DNA of 64,000 nt from Branchipolynoe longqiensis (taxonomy: Eukaryota > Annelida > Polychaeta > Phyllodocida > Polynoidae). The notes below the pieces were generated by a model. The model saw nothing but the letters and a program-made list of their open reading frames with translations, was not told the DNA's origin and did no database searches. Below are positions 43,476-54,395 of the stretch, piece after piece. Both the position numbers and the translations under genes were made by a program. The stretch spans positions 39,384,535 to 39,448,534 of the forward strand of contig CM059196.1 of assembly GCA_030323885.1 (NCBI GenBank). Direction: 5' to 3'. Positions within the stretch are counted from its first letter, which is position 1. Each line of letters starts with the position of its first letter.

Positions 43476-43685
43476 ATATATTTATGTATATATTTATATA
43501 TATATATTTATATATATATATTTATATATATATATTTATATATATATATATATTTATATATATATTTTTATATATTTATATATTCATATATATTATATAT
43601 ATGTATATATATATGTATATATATTTATATATATTTGTTGTATATTTGTATATATTTCTATATATTTATTTATAGATATATATGA
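43476..43685. repeat. ATATATATTTATATATAT array
   Basis: TA-rich with TTT every 16-18 bases. Open Ile/Tyr frames are artefacts. Confidence 0.9.
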
Positions 43686-44361
43686 CAATGCATATGGTGA
43701 TACAGAATGTAAAGAATGTATTGGAAGTGAGCTGTGTTTGATCTCACCGTCTCAGTTTCTGTGGTGGCAATCCCTCCCCCTAGACATAACCCTTCCCTAT
43801 CCATGTCAGCATGAGAGCTGGGTGTAAAGAGACTGAGGGTGTGTGGGTGGGTGGGTGGATTGGACTGAGGTAGGAGGAGGTGTGTGGACATCAGCTTAGG
43901 GGTGTGGGAGGCACAATTATCAGATGGCCGACTTCACCACAGTGCTTTGTGTCCACGGTTCAACTTGTTTTTAAAATTTCTAGCCAAACATAACAGACTA
44001 TTGCATCACCAGCCCATCCTCTGAGTCTGACGGCAGTAGCAACAACGTGTGCTTTGTGTAGGACTTCTGAACCTATATATACCCATAGCGATAGAAGCCA
44101 CAGTAAAATACAGGGACATTTGAATAGAAACACCAAATATAATGGTACATTTGAGAAAGGAAGTCTTTCATTCCATATAAACTTAAAAATGCATTATCGC
44201 CAATAAAGTTTCTCAGAATACAGATCATCTTTACAATTACATCTAGAAAAGCTTGGAATTTACTTAGAATGAAATTTACTTGATCAGTTTTTCATATCTT
44301 ATTCATGTTTTTAATATATTTATGATGGTCTATAATAAGTACAGAGCGTCTTGTGTCCAGC
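43686..44361. other. No gene recognised
   Basis: Mixed to AT-rich; no recognised feature. Confidence 0.4.
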
Positions 44362-44490
44362 GGTTGAGCGCCCCCAACATCATGACCCGATATGCCACTG
44401 AGTCGCGTTATCCTGACACCAAACCAACCAATCTCCCAATACCCTAGTAATGCTAATCACCCTACCAAGTATCAATTGTGTAAGTCTTTG
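44362..44490 (-). mobile_element. SINE-1 fragment
   Basis: Reverse body pieces CATGACCCGATATGCCACTG, TATCCTGACACCAAACCAAC and ACCCTAGTAATGC, then the inverse of the junction. It abuts the plus-strand copy that follows. Confidence 0.7.
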
Positions 44491-44502
44491 GCTCAACTTG
44501 GT

Positions 44503-44845
44503 CAAGGCGCGGTGGCCCAATCGGTAGATCGCAGGCCTCGGGTGGAGGAGATCGGGAGTGCGGTTCCCGGTCGAGTCAAGCCAATGACTTATAAAATTTA
44601 TACTTGTCGCTTCCTAACCTGGCGATGTGCATTAATAGGATAGGGCAAGGACTGGTTAGCTCAGTGTCAGGATAATGTGACTGAGTGGGATTTTCGGTCA
44701 TGGTGCCAGCAGCCTGATTTCCCAGTGGGCCAGCACTATAAAGTCACCATGAGTGCACTCTGTCACAAGTCGGTACCCATCCTGATAAAGTGATATGACC
44801 TTAGATGTTGCCAGGACGTAAAACTCCAACCAACCAACATAGATT
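44503..44845 (+). mobile_element. SINE-1, full length
   Basis: GCGGTGGCCCAATCGGTAGA head, B box GTGCGGTTCCCGG, full body, tail GACGTAAAACTCCAACCAAC. A small AAGTGAT insertion occurs near 44788. Confidence 0.9.
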
Positions 44846-45184
44846 CCGCAATCACCTGCCCACACGGGAAACAATATTGCTAATGTCTAAGGAGCATGCG
44901 CATAAAGAATTAACATTAATAAATTCACTTCATTCAGGTGGAGTATTTTAAGCTCTTAAAAAGGAATGAGAAAACAAAGGGGAGACAATCGTGTTATAGT
45001 CGCAGGACGATGGAGAATGGAATGTGATCCTGGTATTGTGTAGCTATTTTTGTCTCGCGGTGGAAACTGTCACTTCTCTCGCTCCCCCAACCCCCACCCT
45101 CAACTCACAAGAAAGAGTAGTTGTAAGTGGTTCTGCTAAGTGTGTTATGGATGTGGTACTGTTGAAGGTTCTCACTGTTCTATT
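44846..45184. other. No gene recognised
   Basis: Unique-looking; frames up to 83 codons without support. Confidence 0.4.
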
Positions 45185-45480
45185 TATTGGTTGGTTGTTG
45201 GAGTTTTCCGTCCTAGCAACATCTAAGGTCATATCAGGAAGGGTACCCACTTGTGACAGTGCGTACCCATGGTGACTGTATAGTACTTCCCCAAGACCAG
45301 GCCACCAGCACCATGACCCAATATTCCACTCAGTCATCCTGACACTAAACAAACCAGTCTTTGTCTTATCCTAATAATGCCGAGTGCCCGGTTAGGAATT
45401 GCCAAGAATCAATTTGGTAAGTTATTGGTTTGACTCGAGGAGGCCGGCACTCTACCGATTCGGCTAGCGCGTCCGGTGTT
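45185..45480 (-). mobile_element. SINE-1, nearly full length
   Basis: Reverse copy from GTTGGTTGTTGGAGTTTTCC to CTCTACCGATTCGGCTAGCG. The B-box region is deleted (GACTCGAGGAGGCCGGCAC). Confidence 0.85.
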
Positions 45481-45539
45481 CTACTTTTTGGAATTAGGTG
45501 CACAGCATAGATCTTTTCCACGGAGCATGCGCCGTGCGC

Positions 45540-45595
45540 TACTACCCGCAAAATAATAATAATAAGAATAATAATAAAAATAATAATAATTCGCA
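45540..45595. repeat. AATAATAATA microsatellite
   Basis: Imperfect (AAT)n between two SINE-1 copies. Confidence 0.9.
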
Positions 45596-45679
45596 CACAG
45601 TGGAGGCGAACGTTTATTCAAGGCCCAAGGAGCCCTAAATCTCAACAGGGACAGCAAATGGAATATATGTTTGTTCTGT

Positions 45680-46345
45680 TTGCTTGTTGTTGGTTTATGT
45701 CCTAGCAACATATCAGGATGGGCATTGACTTGTGACAGTGTGCATTCATTGTGACTTTATAGTGCTGCCCAACTGAAAGACCAGGCTGCCAGCACCATGA
45801 CTCGATATCCCACACAGTCACATTATCCTCATAGTGGGCAAACCTGTCCTATTAATGTCGAGCGCCAGGCTAGGTAGTAGCAAATATCAATTTGATGAGT
45901 CAATGGTTTGACTGAACTGGGATCTGAACTCCTGACTTTCCACATGACACCAGACAGGATGGCCGAATGAGTTAGAGCGTCCGTCACCCGTGTTGGTAGA
46001 TCGTGGGGTCGTGGGTTCGAACCCTAGTCGAGTCAAACCAATGACTTAAAAATGTATACTTGTTGCTTCCTAGACTGGCGTTTGGCATTATTAGGATAGG
46101 GCAAGGACTGATTGGCTCAGTGTCAGGATAATGTGACTGAGTGGGATATCAGGTCATGGTGCTGGTGGCCTGGTCTTCCAGTGGGGCAGCACTATAAAGT
46201 CGCCATGAGTGCGCACTGTCACAAGTCGGTACCCGACCTGATTTGACCTTAGATGTTGCTAGGACTTAAAACAACAACAACAAACAAACTTTCCACATGG
46301 GAAGCCAGCGCTCTACCGATTCGGCGACCGCGTCCAGTCAGATAG
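45680..46345 (-). mobile_element. SINE-1 interrupted by a younger SINE-1
   Basis: The reverse copy runs 45680-45946 and resumes at 46300-46345 with GGAAGCCAGCGCTCTACCG. ACTTTCCACATG is duplicated at 45935-45946 and 46288-46299. Confidence 0.9.
45947..46287 (+). mobile_element. SINE-1, full length with 12-bp target duplication
   Basis: A 341-bp insert from ACACCAGACAGGATGGCCG to AAAACAACAACAACAAACAA. Good A box (TGGCCGAATGAG) and B box (GGGTTCGAACCC). The exact ACTTTCCACATG duplication defines both ends and makes it a reference copy for the family. Confidence 0.95.
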
Positions 46346-46637
46346 CATACACGAGGAGTGCGAATTGGCGCAGTGATACAGAGGGTTACAGGGGAATAGA
46401 GCAGATTGTCACAATACAGGACAAGTCGGAGGACACACGAGTCAGGTGGGTGCAAGAATTGACTCTGATGTCTTGACTGCTGGAGGAGGAGTGGTGAAAA
46501 TGCCAGCAGCACGGTGGCAGGTTCTGGTGGGAGCCGATAGGTGGCACATGGGGTGGGCGAGGCCTGAGGCGAGTCAGGTGTGCGGGAGACAGAATAACTG
46601 AGGCATTCCTCCCCCATGCCATGAATCAAACACAATA
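46346..46637. other. No gene recognised
   Basis: Frames of 78-128 codons on the minus strand have no recognisable domain. Confidence 0.4.
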
Positions 46638-47124
46638 CAGTACAACCCCGTTAAACCAATCTAGGTTAAACCAAATGATCGGTTAATCCTAACTTTTTTC
46701 GGCAGCCCGGCAAAATACTACTACTTATCATATAAAAAAGTTGGTTAAACCAAAGTCGGTTAATCCAAAGTATAGGTTAATCCGAAGAAAATTGTCAGGC
46801 TCAAGGCCGCTTCCGGTATGGTTAAACCAAACTTTCATGTGGTTATAAGGTCAACTGAGACTTTTTTATATGATAAATGGTAGTATTTTGCCACACCGCC
46901 GAAAAAAGTTTAGATTCACCGATCGTTTAATGGGGTTATACTGTATATACATAAAAAAACAATAATGAAAGTGTCCACATACACTGTATATTACATTCAT
47001 AATGCACCCATGTTTTTGCCAAAGCCAAGTCAAAGTTGAAGCTAAAGCTCGGTTAAACCAATGATCGGATAATCCAAACAAATTTCTAGAGTCCCTTCAA
47101 GTTTGGTTTAACGGGGTTATACTG
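46638..47124. mobile_element. Pogo/Tigger-like MITE, second family
   Basis: CAGTACAACCCCGTTAAACC at the left and GGTTTAACGGGGTTATACTG at the right, with TA outside both. An internal GGGGTTATACTGTA near 46934 is a second terminal-like copy. The interior repeats GGTTAAACCAA and GGTTAATCC words. No open frame. Confidence 0.85.
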
Positions 47125-47624
47125 TATTGCATATTAAACCTCTTGTCACTGTCACCAGGGGATGGTTTGATGGTGACAATCGCATATTGCCAAGTGTCTT
47201 GCTGCTTGTAATATATACTGCTCTTGAAATCGATTTGGTGTCACTGATACGCTCCTAAAACATTTTTTCAATGTTTGTTAAAAGTTGGTCGCATAATCAG
47301 ATGAAATTGTTATGTTTTCAAAAGCACAACACTTTTCTATAATTTGATCCTATACTTTGGATAGTAGTGTGCATATTAAACAGTTATTGCCGGATGGAAG
47401 AAATATTACAGAAACTTCGTTACTCGGGGACTGAAAATAGTAAACAAAGGTGTAAGTGTAGCTGAGTTTGGTGCTCCTGTGTTACACTGCTCCATACACA
47501 AAAAAAGCGCCAGCAACGCCTGAATATGCCATTCAGCCAACATCAGGGTGAACATCAACTTTAGTTGATATGCTTTCACTTCAAACATCAACTTTAAAGT
47601 TACCCATTTATAATAATATTTACC
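47125..47624. other. Diverged TTAA-MITE-like sequence
   Basis: From 47278, TTAAAAGTTGGTCGCATAAT and CAGATGAAAT...TTTTCAAAAGC parallel the left half of 63021-63371. Otherwise nothing recognised. Confidence 0.5.
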
Positions 47625-47950
47625 CGGGACGTGGTGGGCGAATCGGTAGAGTGTAGGCTTCCCGTCCAGACGGTCAGGAGTTGGAATCCCAGCTGAGTCA
47701 AACCAATGACTTATAAAAATTGATATGTGTCGCTACCTAGCCTGGCGCTCAGCATTAATAAGATAGGATAAGGACTAGTTAACACTGTATCAGGATAATG
47801 TGACTGTGTGGGATATCCGGTTATGGTGCTGGTGGCCTGGTCTCCCCATGGGGCAGCACAATAAAGTGACCATTAATGCGCACTGTCACAAGTCGGTACC
47901 AATCCTGATATCACCCTAGATATTGCTAGGAATCAAAACAACAACAAACA
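47625..47950 (+). mobile_element. SINE-1, full length
   Basis: GGGACGTGGTGGGCGAATCGG head, a weak B box AGTTGGAATCCC, body, tail AATCAAAACAACAACAAAC. Confidence 0.9.
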
Positions 47951-48639
47951 CAGACACATTACTCAAATCTAAATTAAAGTATGTGATGATAACGGCCAAC
48001 GTAATATATTTATCTAAACTGAAATTTGACAAAAGAACAACAAAAAAAGCATAATAACATAGGGATTTATGCAACTGTGATATATTGCAAACCAGAACAC
48101 GGTCCGACAGTTGACAGGATTGGCGTAAAGTAGGCGGCTAAGTTTTAAGTTGGCCAGGTCCGCTATTAAGTAAGCTGAGATTAGCCAGTCTTTGATGCCC
48201 TGTGGGTATACATTTCTTTTTTCTCCCCCAAGGGATACTTTTACTGTGTACACTCTAAAACGTAGTGTAAACTGACGGTCCCGGATGTATACATTCCCGC
48301 CTCTACATTACCGACTCTTGTCACACTCGTGAAGGTACTACTCCCACTGTCTTCTCAACATGGGGTGTCGCTCCCCCTATTGACTCCCTGACTCCCCTCC
48401 TTCTCCCTCAAACTCTCCAACCCCCGCCCCCTCCCTCCATCCCTCACCCACCCTCGTGCACAGTTACCATTAAGATCAGCCTAATGCATTTCATTATAGC
48501 TTTGTGCTGCGATGAAAAGACAATTTTCTAAATCAAAACATTTATCAATATTTGGCCCGAAACTTCGAAAATGATGCAGACACATGTAGAGGCAAATTTA
48601 ATTCAGATCATGCATATTCTTATGCATATATAGACATAC
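47951..48639. other. No gene recognised
   Basis: AT-rich, then a C-rich stretch at 48330-48450. No supported coding region. Confidence 0.4.
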
Positions 48640-48815
48640 TATGATATCATCATGCTATCATTCGCAATGCGACAAAGACTGCTTTCATTGCTTAACCGCT
48701 GCTCTCCATTTAGCTCTCTGCTGCGAGAGTGATGTTATTCATGCAGTTTTACATTTCATGAAAGCTGCTTGCAAAGCTGCCAGCTTTTGCAAGTTCCTGG
48801 TGGGTTTTTGCGTGA
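48640..48815 (-). mobile_element. Internally deleted derivative of the RTE-like element
   Basis: Matches 6341-6440 (ATGCGACAAAGACTGCTTTC, CTCTCCATTTAGCTCTCTGC) and then jumps to the equivalent of 6970-7035 (ACATTTCATGAAAGCTGC, AGCTTTTGCAAGTT), skipping about 530 bases. Confidence 0.8.
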
Positions 48816-48867
48816 ACTACCTCGCCATCAGCGCCATCTAGCAGTTTCCTGTAGCAAGGCTATTTGT

Positions 48868-49165
48868 TTTGTTTACATTCGTCGATTAGAAAACATTAAT
48901 ATCGCCGGCGGCGGAATTTCCTTGCGCCTGCTACGTACTTGTTTAGTTTACATTTGTCGATTAGAAAACATTAATATCGCTGCCGTTGAATAGATTTGGG
49001 TCTAATATGTAGCCGCCGAACCGGCGGAATTTCCTTGTGCCTGCTACGTACTTGTTTAGTTTACATTTGTCGATTAGAAAACATTAATATCGCCGCCGTT
49101 GAATAGATTTGGGTCTAATATGTAGCCGCCGAACCGGCGGAATTTCCTTGCGCCTGCTACGTCCT
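48868..49165. repeat. About 112-bp tandem repeat related to the foldback arms
   Basis: GTTTACATTxGTCGATTAGA then AAACATTAATATCGCxG occurs at about 48873, 48946 and 49057, with GGCGGAATTTCCTTGxGCCTG closing each unit. Units contain a GCCGCCGAACCGGCGG palindrome. Words overlap the inner arms of the foldback at 19918. Confidence 0.85.
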
Positions 49166-49220
49166 TTTTCCGGCCCGGCGATTCGTTGATCGTTAAAACT
49201 CAGATGCGAACGATCGGCGG

Positions 49221-49445
49221 CTAGCACACATATACCGTTTAAGATACGACCGACCGCACGCACCTCCCGATTTGCAATCGTCCCGATTCGTTTTTCGAAT
49301 TGCTTGCGATTTCAGTTTTAAGGCCTAAAACTGAGTTGGAATCGCAAATCGCGGACGTCTGGTGTGCCATGGTCCCGCACCCACCTACCGACTAACGAGG
49401 TCGTATGCGTGAATCGCGTCGTAAACGGTAGGTGTGTACCTAGCA
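49221..49445. mobile_element. MITE, family M6
   Basis: CTAGCACACATATACCGTTT and the inverted right end CTAGGTACACACCTACCGTT are imperfect TIRs, continuing into a GATxCGAC match. The centre is a hairpin around TTTTAAGGCCTAAAA (49317-49335). It resembles M5 at the ends. Confidence 0.7.
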
Positions 49446-49647
49446 TAACTCGAGCGTCTCCTCACTCACAGAAAGGATCAAGGTAAAACATGTGAGTATA
49501 TGTAAATGACCCACCTGCGTAAATCAGGGCACATGTTTTATAGGTCACACACTTCCACCATTGTGTGAATGAAGCAAACACTGCTCCCATGAGTGCAGTT
49601 GTGTTACCAGAAACCTGCCAGACATTTCTCACGAAAAGGGGATATTG

Positions 49648-49850
49648 TTTGTTTGTGGTTGTTTTAAATCTAGCAACATCCAAGGTCATATCAGGATGGG
49701 TACCGACTTGTGTAAGTGTGCACTCATGGTGAGTTTATAATGCTGCCCCACTGGGAGACGAGGCCACTGGCACCATGACTCGATATCCCACACAGTCACA
49801 TTATCCTGATACTGTGATAATTAGTCCATGTCCTATTATATTAATGTCAA
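49648..49850 (-). mobile_element. SINE-1 fragment, interrupted at its 5' side
   Basis: Reverse tail and body to TATATTAATGTCAA, where the I-like element begins. Confidence 0.85.
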
Positions 49851-50670
49851 TGAAAACGAATCACCCTATACTAGCAACGGTCATTTATAAAATGAACCAA
49901 CTGACAATGGATGGGTATGACATCCACCTGTGCTGGGTGCCTGGCCATGCCGACATATAAGGAAATGAACGAGCTGATCGGGCTGCGAAGAAGGCCTTGA
50001 ACTGTGATCTTGAACTGTGTCTGATCCCTCACTCTGATCTGAAACCACTAATAGTCACCCACATATAATCCAAATGGCAACATGAGTGGGATGAAAACAT
50101 TAATAAACTTAAAGAAATTGAACCATCTGTGGGAAGGCCACCACAGACTCATGCGGGGGGTCGGCGGGACCAAGTGTTTCTTAGCTGCTGCCGTATTGGC
50201 CACTCGTGGCTTACACATGCTTTTCTGCTCAAGGGGGAACCTCCCCATGAATGTATTGGGTGTCAGTCCCCGCTGACAGTCAAACACATTTGACTAAGTT
50301 GCGTTGATTTTTTGGCCCTGCGCCAACAGTTCTACACTGCAGACAGTATGCATGACCTTTTTACTAAGGCAAAGCAGGAAAACATGTTAGCCTTTTTGAG
50401 GGCAGCTGGACTGTACCATCTGATATAGTTTACTAAATAGATTCTACCAATTACTAATAAAACTTTTCTTTTTCTATGGGAATTTGTTTCCCTTGACCAC
50501 AAATATATGATTGTGAGCTTTCTAATTTAATGACTGTCTATTGGCACATAATTGATTGTTTTTACATGTAAAAGCGATGGTTTAAACAAAAAACAAACAT
50601 TTCTCGCCGTGAATATGGCCTATGCTGCCGACACGGCATAAAGCAACCACCAATCAATCATCAATCAATC
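49851..50670 (+). pseudogene. 5'-truncated I-like element, copy 2
   Basis: Plus-strand equivalent of 15201-16007: begins TGAAAACGAATCACCC (inside the RNase H domain), reads WVPGHA then a TAA stop, and continues with in-frame stops and frame changes past the CCHC region. It ends with the same 3' UTR and a (TCAA)n tail at 50651-50669. It is more decayed than copy 1. Confidence 0.85.
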
Positions 50671-51249
50671 AAAACATTCTAGGAACATTTAATGGCCTGC
50701 CGGGATGACTTTCCTGGAGATAAAGCATTGGTGAGCACTCGACCTGTCATATAAAACTATGCAAGCTCAGGTGTTGGTTAGTGATATATTATTAAACCCA
50801 AGACAATTTAAATTAGTCGTGGAACCATTATTTGCATAATCCAAAATCCACGACTACCTCTATCAGCAAGTCATGCCCATTATATTAATGTCTCCTCACA
50901 GGTATGATCATCAAATCACTGATATATTCTAAAGGTAAATGGCTATTCTCCAGTACATATGTGCAAAATAAGATCCCCACTATATTTGTAATGCCTCATT
51001 TTAACCTAATATTGTCTATATTGTTCATACCATCTCATCATCTCATCAATAAATAGTTCATATGCACTATAATTGTTAAGGCCGTAAGACCAGCTCCTCA
51101 GTCCTGAAAAAAGATGTTATTCAACTGGAATAAAAATGTGAACAACAAAAAAACAACAAAAACCTATACCCGCAACATGACTGTTGTTGAACGGTGTCCG
51201 AACATGTTAGTAAAGTTGGAGTATGAACCTGAACATATATTCGGGGCAC
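50671..51249. other. No gene recognised
   Basis: AT-rich spacer; no feature supported. Confidence 0.4.
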
Positions 51250-52245
51250 TGCCATGCCTAGTAATATGGGTATTCCGAGTTCCGCTGGTACCTCAGTTAT
51301 AGCCCTGTCACACTACGACGTAACGAGCCAACGTGAGCCTAACGTGATGATTTTTCGTCATTACGTTGCCGTACGTTGGATTACGTTATGATGACGTCAT
51401 AATGAGGTTAGAGTGACGTCGAGCTACGTCATGTTACGTCGTGTTACGTCGGCACGCGTCGAGGTTTTGAACCTGTTCAAAACTTTCGACGTATCTCGAC
51501 GTGAAGCCGTTACGTCGGGATGACGTGACAATGACGTTAGGTAGACGTTCCGCGATCGTTATAGCAGCGTAAATGACGTTAGAGTCACGTTATGTCACGT
51601 CAGACCGACGGCCCGGGTGGGAGCAACGTGTGGGCAGCGTTTTGCACGTTACGGTCACGTTACGGTCACGTTACGGTCACGTTATGGTCACGTTACGGTC
51701 ACGGTTACGGTCACGTTACGGTCATGTTACGGTCACGTTACGGTCACGTTACGGTCACGTTACGGTGGCGTTACGGTCACGTTACGTCCACGTCGCACCC
51801 GTTACGGCGACGTTACGCTCACGTTACACTAACGCCCGGTCACGTCGCCAATTACCCCTCCCCCCTAACGTTGTCACGTTACAGCTAAGGTCATGACGTA
51901 CACTGACGTTACTTTCACGTTACGCTCACGTCCACAATTTGCATATTACGCCCATAACGTCGACGTAATATAATTATTTTCACGTTCTGCCTACGCTGAC
52001 GTAGTCACGTCGTAGTGTGACAGGGCCATTAGGACTGAAGCTAGCTAGGACCCAGTACGTCAGGTCGCAGCTTCAGCTTAAACAGCAGAAGGTGGAGGAG
52101 GGGGGGAATACACATAGACCATGATGCAGAAAGTTTGGTCACCAGGAGGCGTTCTGTTATAGGTACAAAGTGAGTTTAAATTATAGGGTTAGGAGAGGAA
52201 CAAACCTAACTTCCGATGCTTCAGGCTGCGACCCGACGTAACTAA
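51250..52245. repeat. Paralogue of the 42120 dispersed repeat, interrupted by MITE M1
   Basis: TATTCCGAGTTCCGCTGGTA...CTCAG precedes the MITE, and GGACTGAAGCTAGC...AGGTCGCAGCTTCAG follows it. The same two blocks are adjacent at 42171-42215. Confidence 0.8.
51300..52028. mobile_element. PIF/Harbinger-like MITE, family M1, copy 2
   Basis: Nearly identical to 1042-1758, with the same CCCTGTCACACTACGACGT ends. TTA flanks both sides (51297-51299, 52029-52031). The GTTACGGTCAC array differs in unit number and includes a GGTTACGGTC variant. Confidence 0.9.
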
Positions 52246-52424
52246 TATAGATAACAGTTCAATATTCGTTCAAATCATCCTATAAAGGAGGTCCACCATC
52301 AACCCGCCCTCTGGTGGCAGTGGCAAGTACTAATGTCGTGGGTTGCGAGTCACTGTGCATGCTCCATGGAACAAAAGTTGTATTCAAGAACCTAAAGAGT
52401 TATCACCGTAGGCTTGACAATCTT

Positions 52425-53025
52425 TCAACATCTATCTCATTTAACACGTAAAACAAAAGATATATATTTATATATGTGGAACCCGACTGTGAATGCGAGA
52501 AGTCACCACAAGGGGGTGGCGGGCAGCGGATGGCTGGCGGCGGGTGGCAGGTGGCGGGTGGCGGCTGGCTGGCAGCTGGCGGTGGGTGGCAGGCGGCAGG
52601 CGGCAGGCGACGGGTGGTGGGTGGCAGGCGGTGGGTGGGGGGTGGTGGGCGGCGGGCGACGGGTGGCGGGCAGCGAGCGCTGGAAAACCTTTAAAGATCT
52701 ATCTCATTTAACAAGAAAAACAAAAGATATATTTATATATATGGAACCCGACTTTGAATGCGAGAAGTCACCACAAGGGGGCGGCGGGCCGCGGATGGCT
52801 GGCGGCGGGCGGCGGGCGGCGGGCGGCGGGCGGCGGGCGGCGGGCGGCGGGCGGCGGGCGGCGGCCAGCGGGCATGGGTGGCGGGTGGCTGGCAGCGGGC
52901 GGCGGGTGGTGGGCAGTGGGCAGTGGGTGGCAGGCGGCGGGCGGCAGGCAGCGGGCGGCGGGTGGCGGGCAGCGGGAGCTGGAAAACCTTTCAAGATCTA
53001 TCTCATTTAATAAGAAAAACAAAAG
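52425..53025. repeat. Duplicated GGCGGGCGGC array with a shared unique block
   Basis: ATCTATCTCATTTAA, ACAAAAGATATAT, GGAACCCGACTxTGAATGCG and AGTCACCACAAGGGGG occur at 52430-52520 and again at 52690-52785, each followed by about 160-190 bp of GGCGGGCGGC-type repeat; a third partial block starts at 52995. Frames rich in Gly, Arg, Trp and Ala are artefacts. Confidence 0.9.
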
Positions 53026-53524
53026 ATATATATATATATTTATATATTTATATATATATATCTATATATATATATATGTGAAGTGGGCGAGACTACTTGT
53101 CCTGTGACAATTGCGGGCTTGGGCCGATTAGCTCGCATTCTGAAATGCGGGCGACTCACCAAGACAGACCCGCATTTGCCACCATTTGCAGGACGCCGGG
53201 TTCCCTGCTGTAACGTATTGCTAGGAGACGTCAATTGTGACTTTCCTAGCAACGGTGGAAGGTTGAGTGCTCGGGCTCCGACCCCTTCGGCCGTGTTTAT
53301 GCACGCTCTGATATTTTAGACGAGATTTAGGCTTTTATTGTCAAAATTCCAAACTGATTTAACTTAACAAAACGGGAAGGAATACACTTATTGTACTTAT
53401 TCGTTATTTATTGATCTTGAACCACGGAAGAACTCTTATTGTCCTAGCTAGGAGAAGAATAGAAAATGGAGAAAAGTGGTTGTCAAGTCATTAGTGGTTC
53501 CTCAATGACCTTCGTCGTTAAAGA
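53026..53524. other. No gene recognised; X-box-like inverted pair
   Basis: A TA-run at 53030-53078 precedes moderately GC-rich unique sequence. TTGCTAGGAGAC at 53218 and TCCTAGCAACGG at 53243 form an inverted pair resembling RFX half-sites. No exon was found nearby. Confidence 0.35.
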
Positions 53525-53527
53525 ATT

Positions 53528-53553
53528 GATGATGATGATGATGATGATGATGT
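53528..53553. repeat. (GAT)n microsatellite
   Basis: About eight perfect GAT units. Confidence 0.95.
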
Positions 53554-53644
53554 ATGAGACAGGTAAAAACATTAACCCCAGAATAATCATTCCATGATCC
53601 TGCCGACCACCCTGATTCAATGAGATGATCGTGCAGTGTGTGGG

Positions 53645-54058
53645 CAGCTTCCGATCCTCTCCCATCCTCTCCCATCCTCTCAGATCCTCTCCCATCCTCT
53701 CCCATCCTCTCCCATCCTCTCCCATCCTCTCCCATCCTCTCCCATCCTCTCCCATCCTCTCCCATCCTCTCCCGTCCTCTCCCATCCTCTCCCCCGATCT
53801 TATCTGACTATTTCCGATCGTCTCCGATCGTCTCCAATCGTCCCCGAGCCTATCCAACCTTCTTCGATCTTCTCCGAACCCATCCGATCCCATCTGATCC
53901 TCTCCGATCCTCTCCAATCCTTTCATAACCTCTTCGATCCTAGCCGATCCTAACCCATTCTCCACGATCCTCCCTGATCTTTCCCGATCCGATCCTCTCC
54001 GATCCTTCCCGATCCCCTCCGATCCTCCCCGATCCTCCCCTATCCTCTCCAATCCTCC
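53645..54058. repeat. 10-bp CCCATCCTCT array decaying to CGATCCTCTC
   Basis: About 14 near-perfect 10-mers at 53655-53790, then increasingly diverged CCGATCxTCT units to 54058. The Glu/Asp/Gly/Arg frames on the minus strand come from the repeat. Confidence 0.95.
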
Positions 54059-54395
54059 CCGCTAAACATCGACTTCAGGGCGCCGATCGATCGCGGAGTG
54101 TGCGGGCGGCCCGGCTGACTTCACCATTGGCGCTGTTGCGAAGTGTTGGTGTGGCGGCACCCGGGGCGAAGGGGTTAGAAGGTGGTGAGAGGGTGTGTGT
54201 GTGTGTGGTTGTGTTTGGGGGGGGGGGGGGGGGGGTGAGGGATAGGCAATGCTCGCGACCGCGCCTCGCCGCCGGGGTGCCAAGTGTAAGCTTTCATGGG
54301 TATTTGTTCGGGGGCGGCTGCCCGGGCGGCGATCAAAGGCGCGCCGACAGGTCGCAGGGCCGCTCCTACTGCACACTGTCAACAAACACCACCAG
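54059..54395. other. CpG-rich spacer
   Basis: GC-rich with a (GT)n and a G-run at 54199-54240. Part of a 297-codon minus-strand frame passes through, but it continues into simple repeats, so I do not call it a gene. Confidence 0.45.

Noticed and set aside
53483..54052. 189-codon minus-strand Glu/Asp/Arg/Gly-rich frame
   Set aside because: Derived from the 10-bp CCCATCCTCT array.
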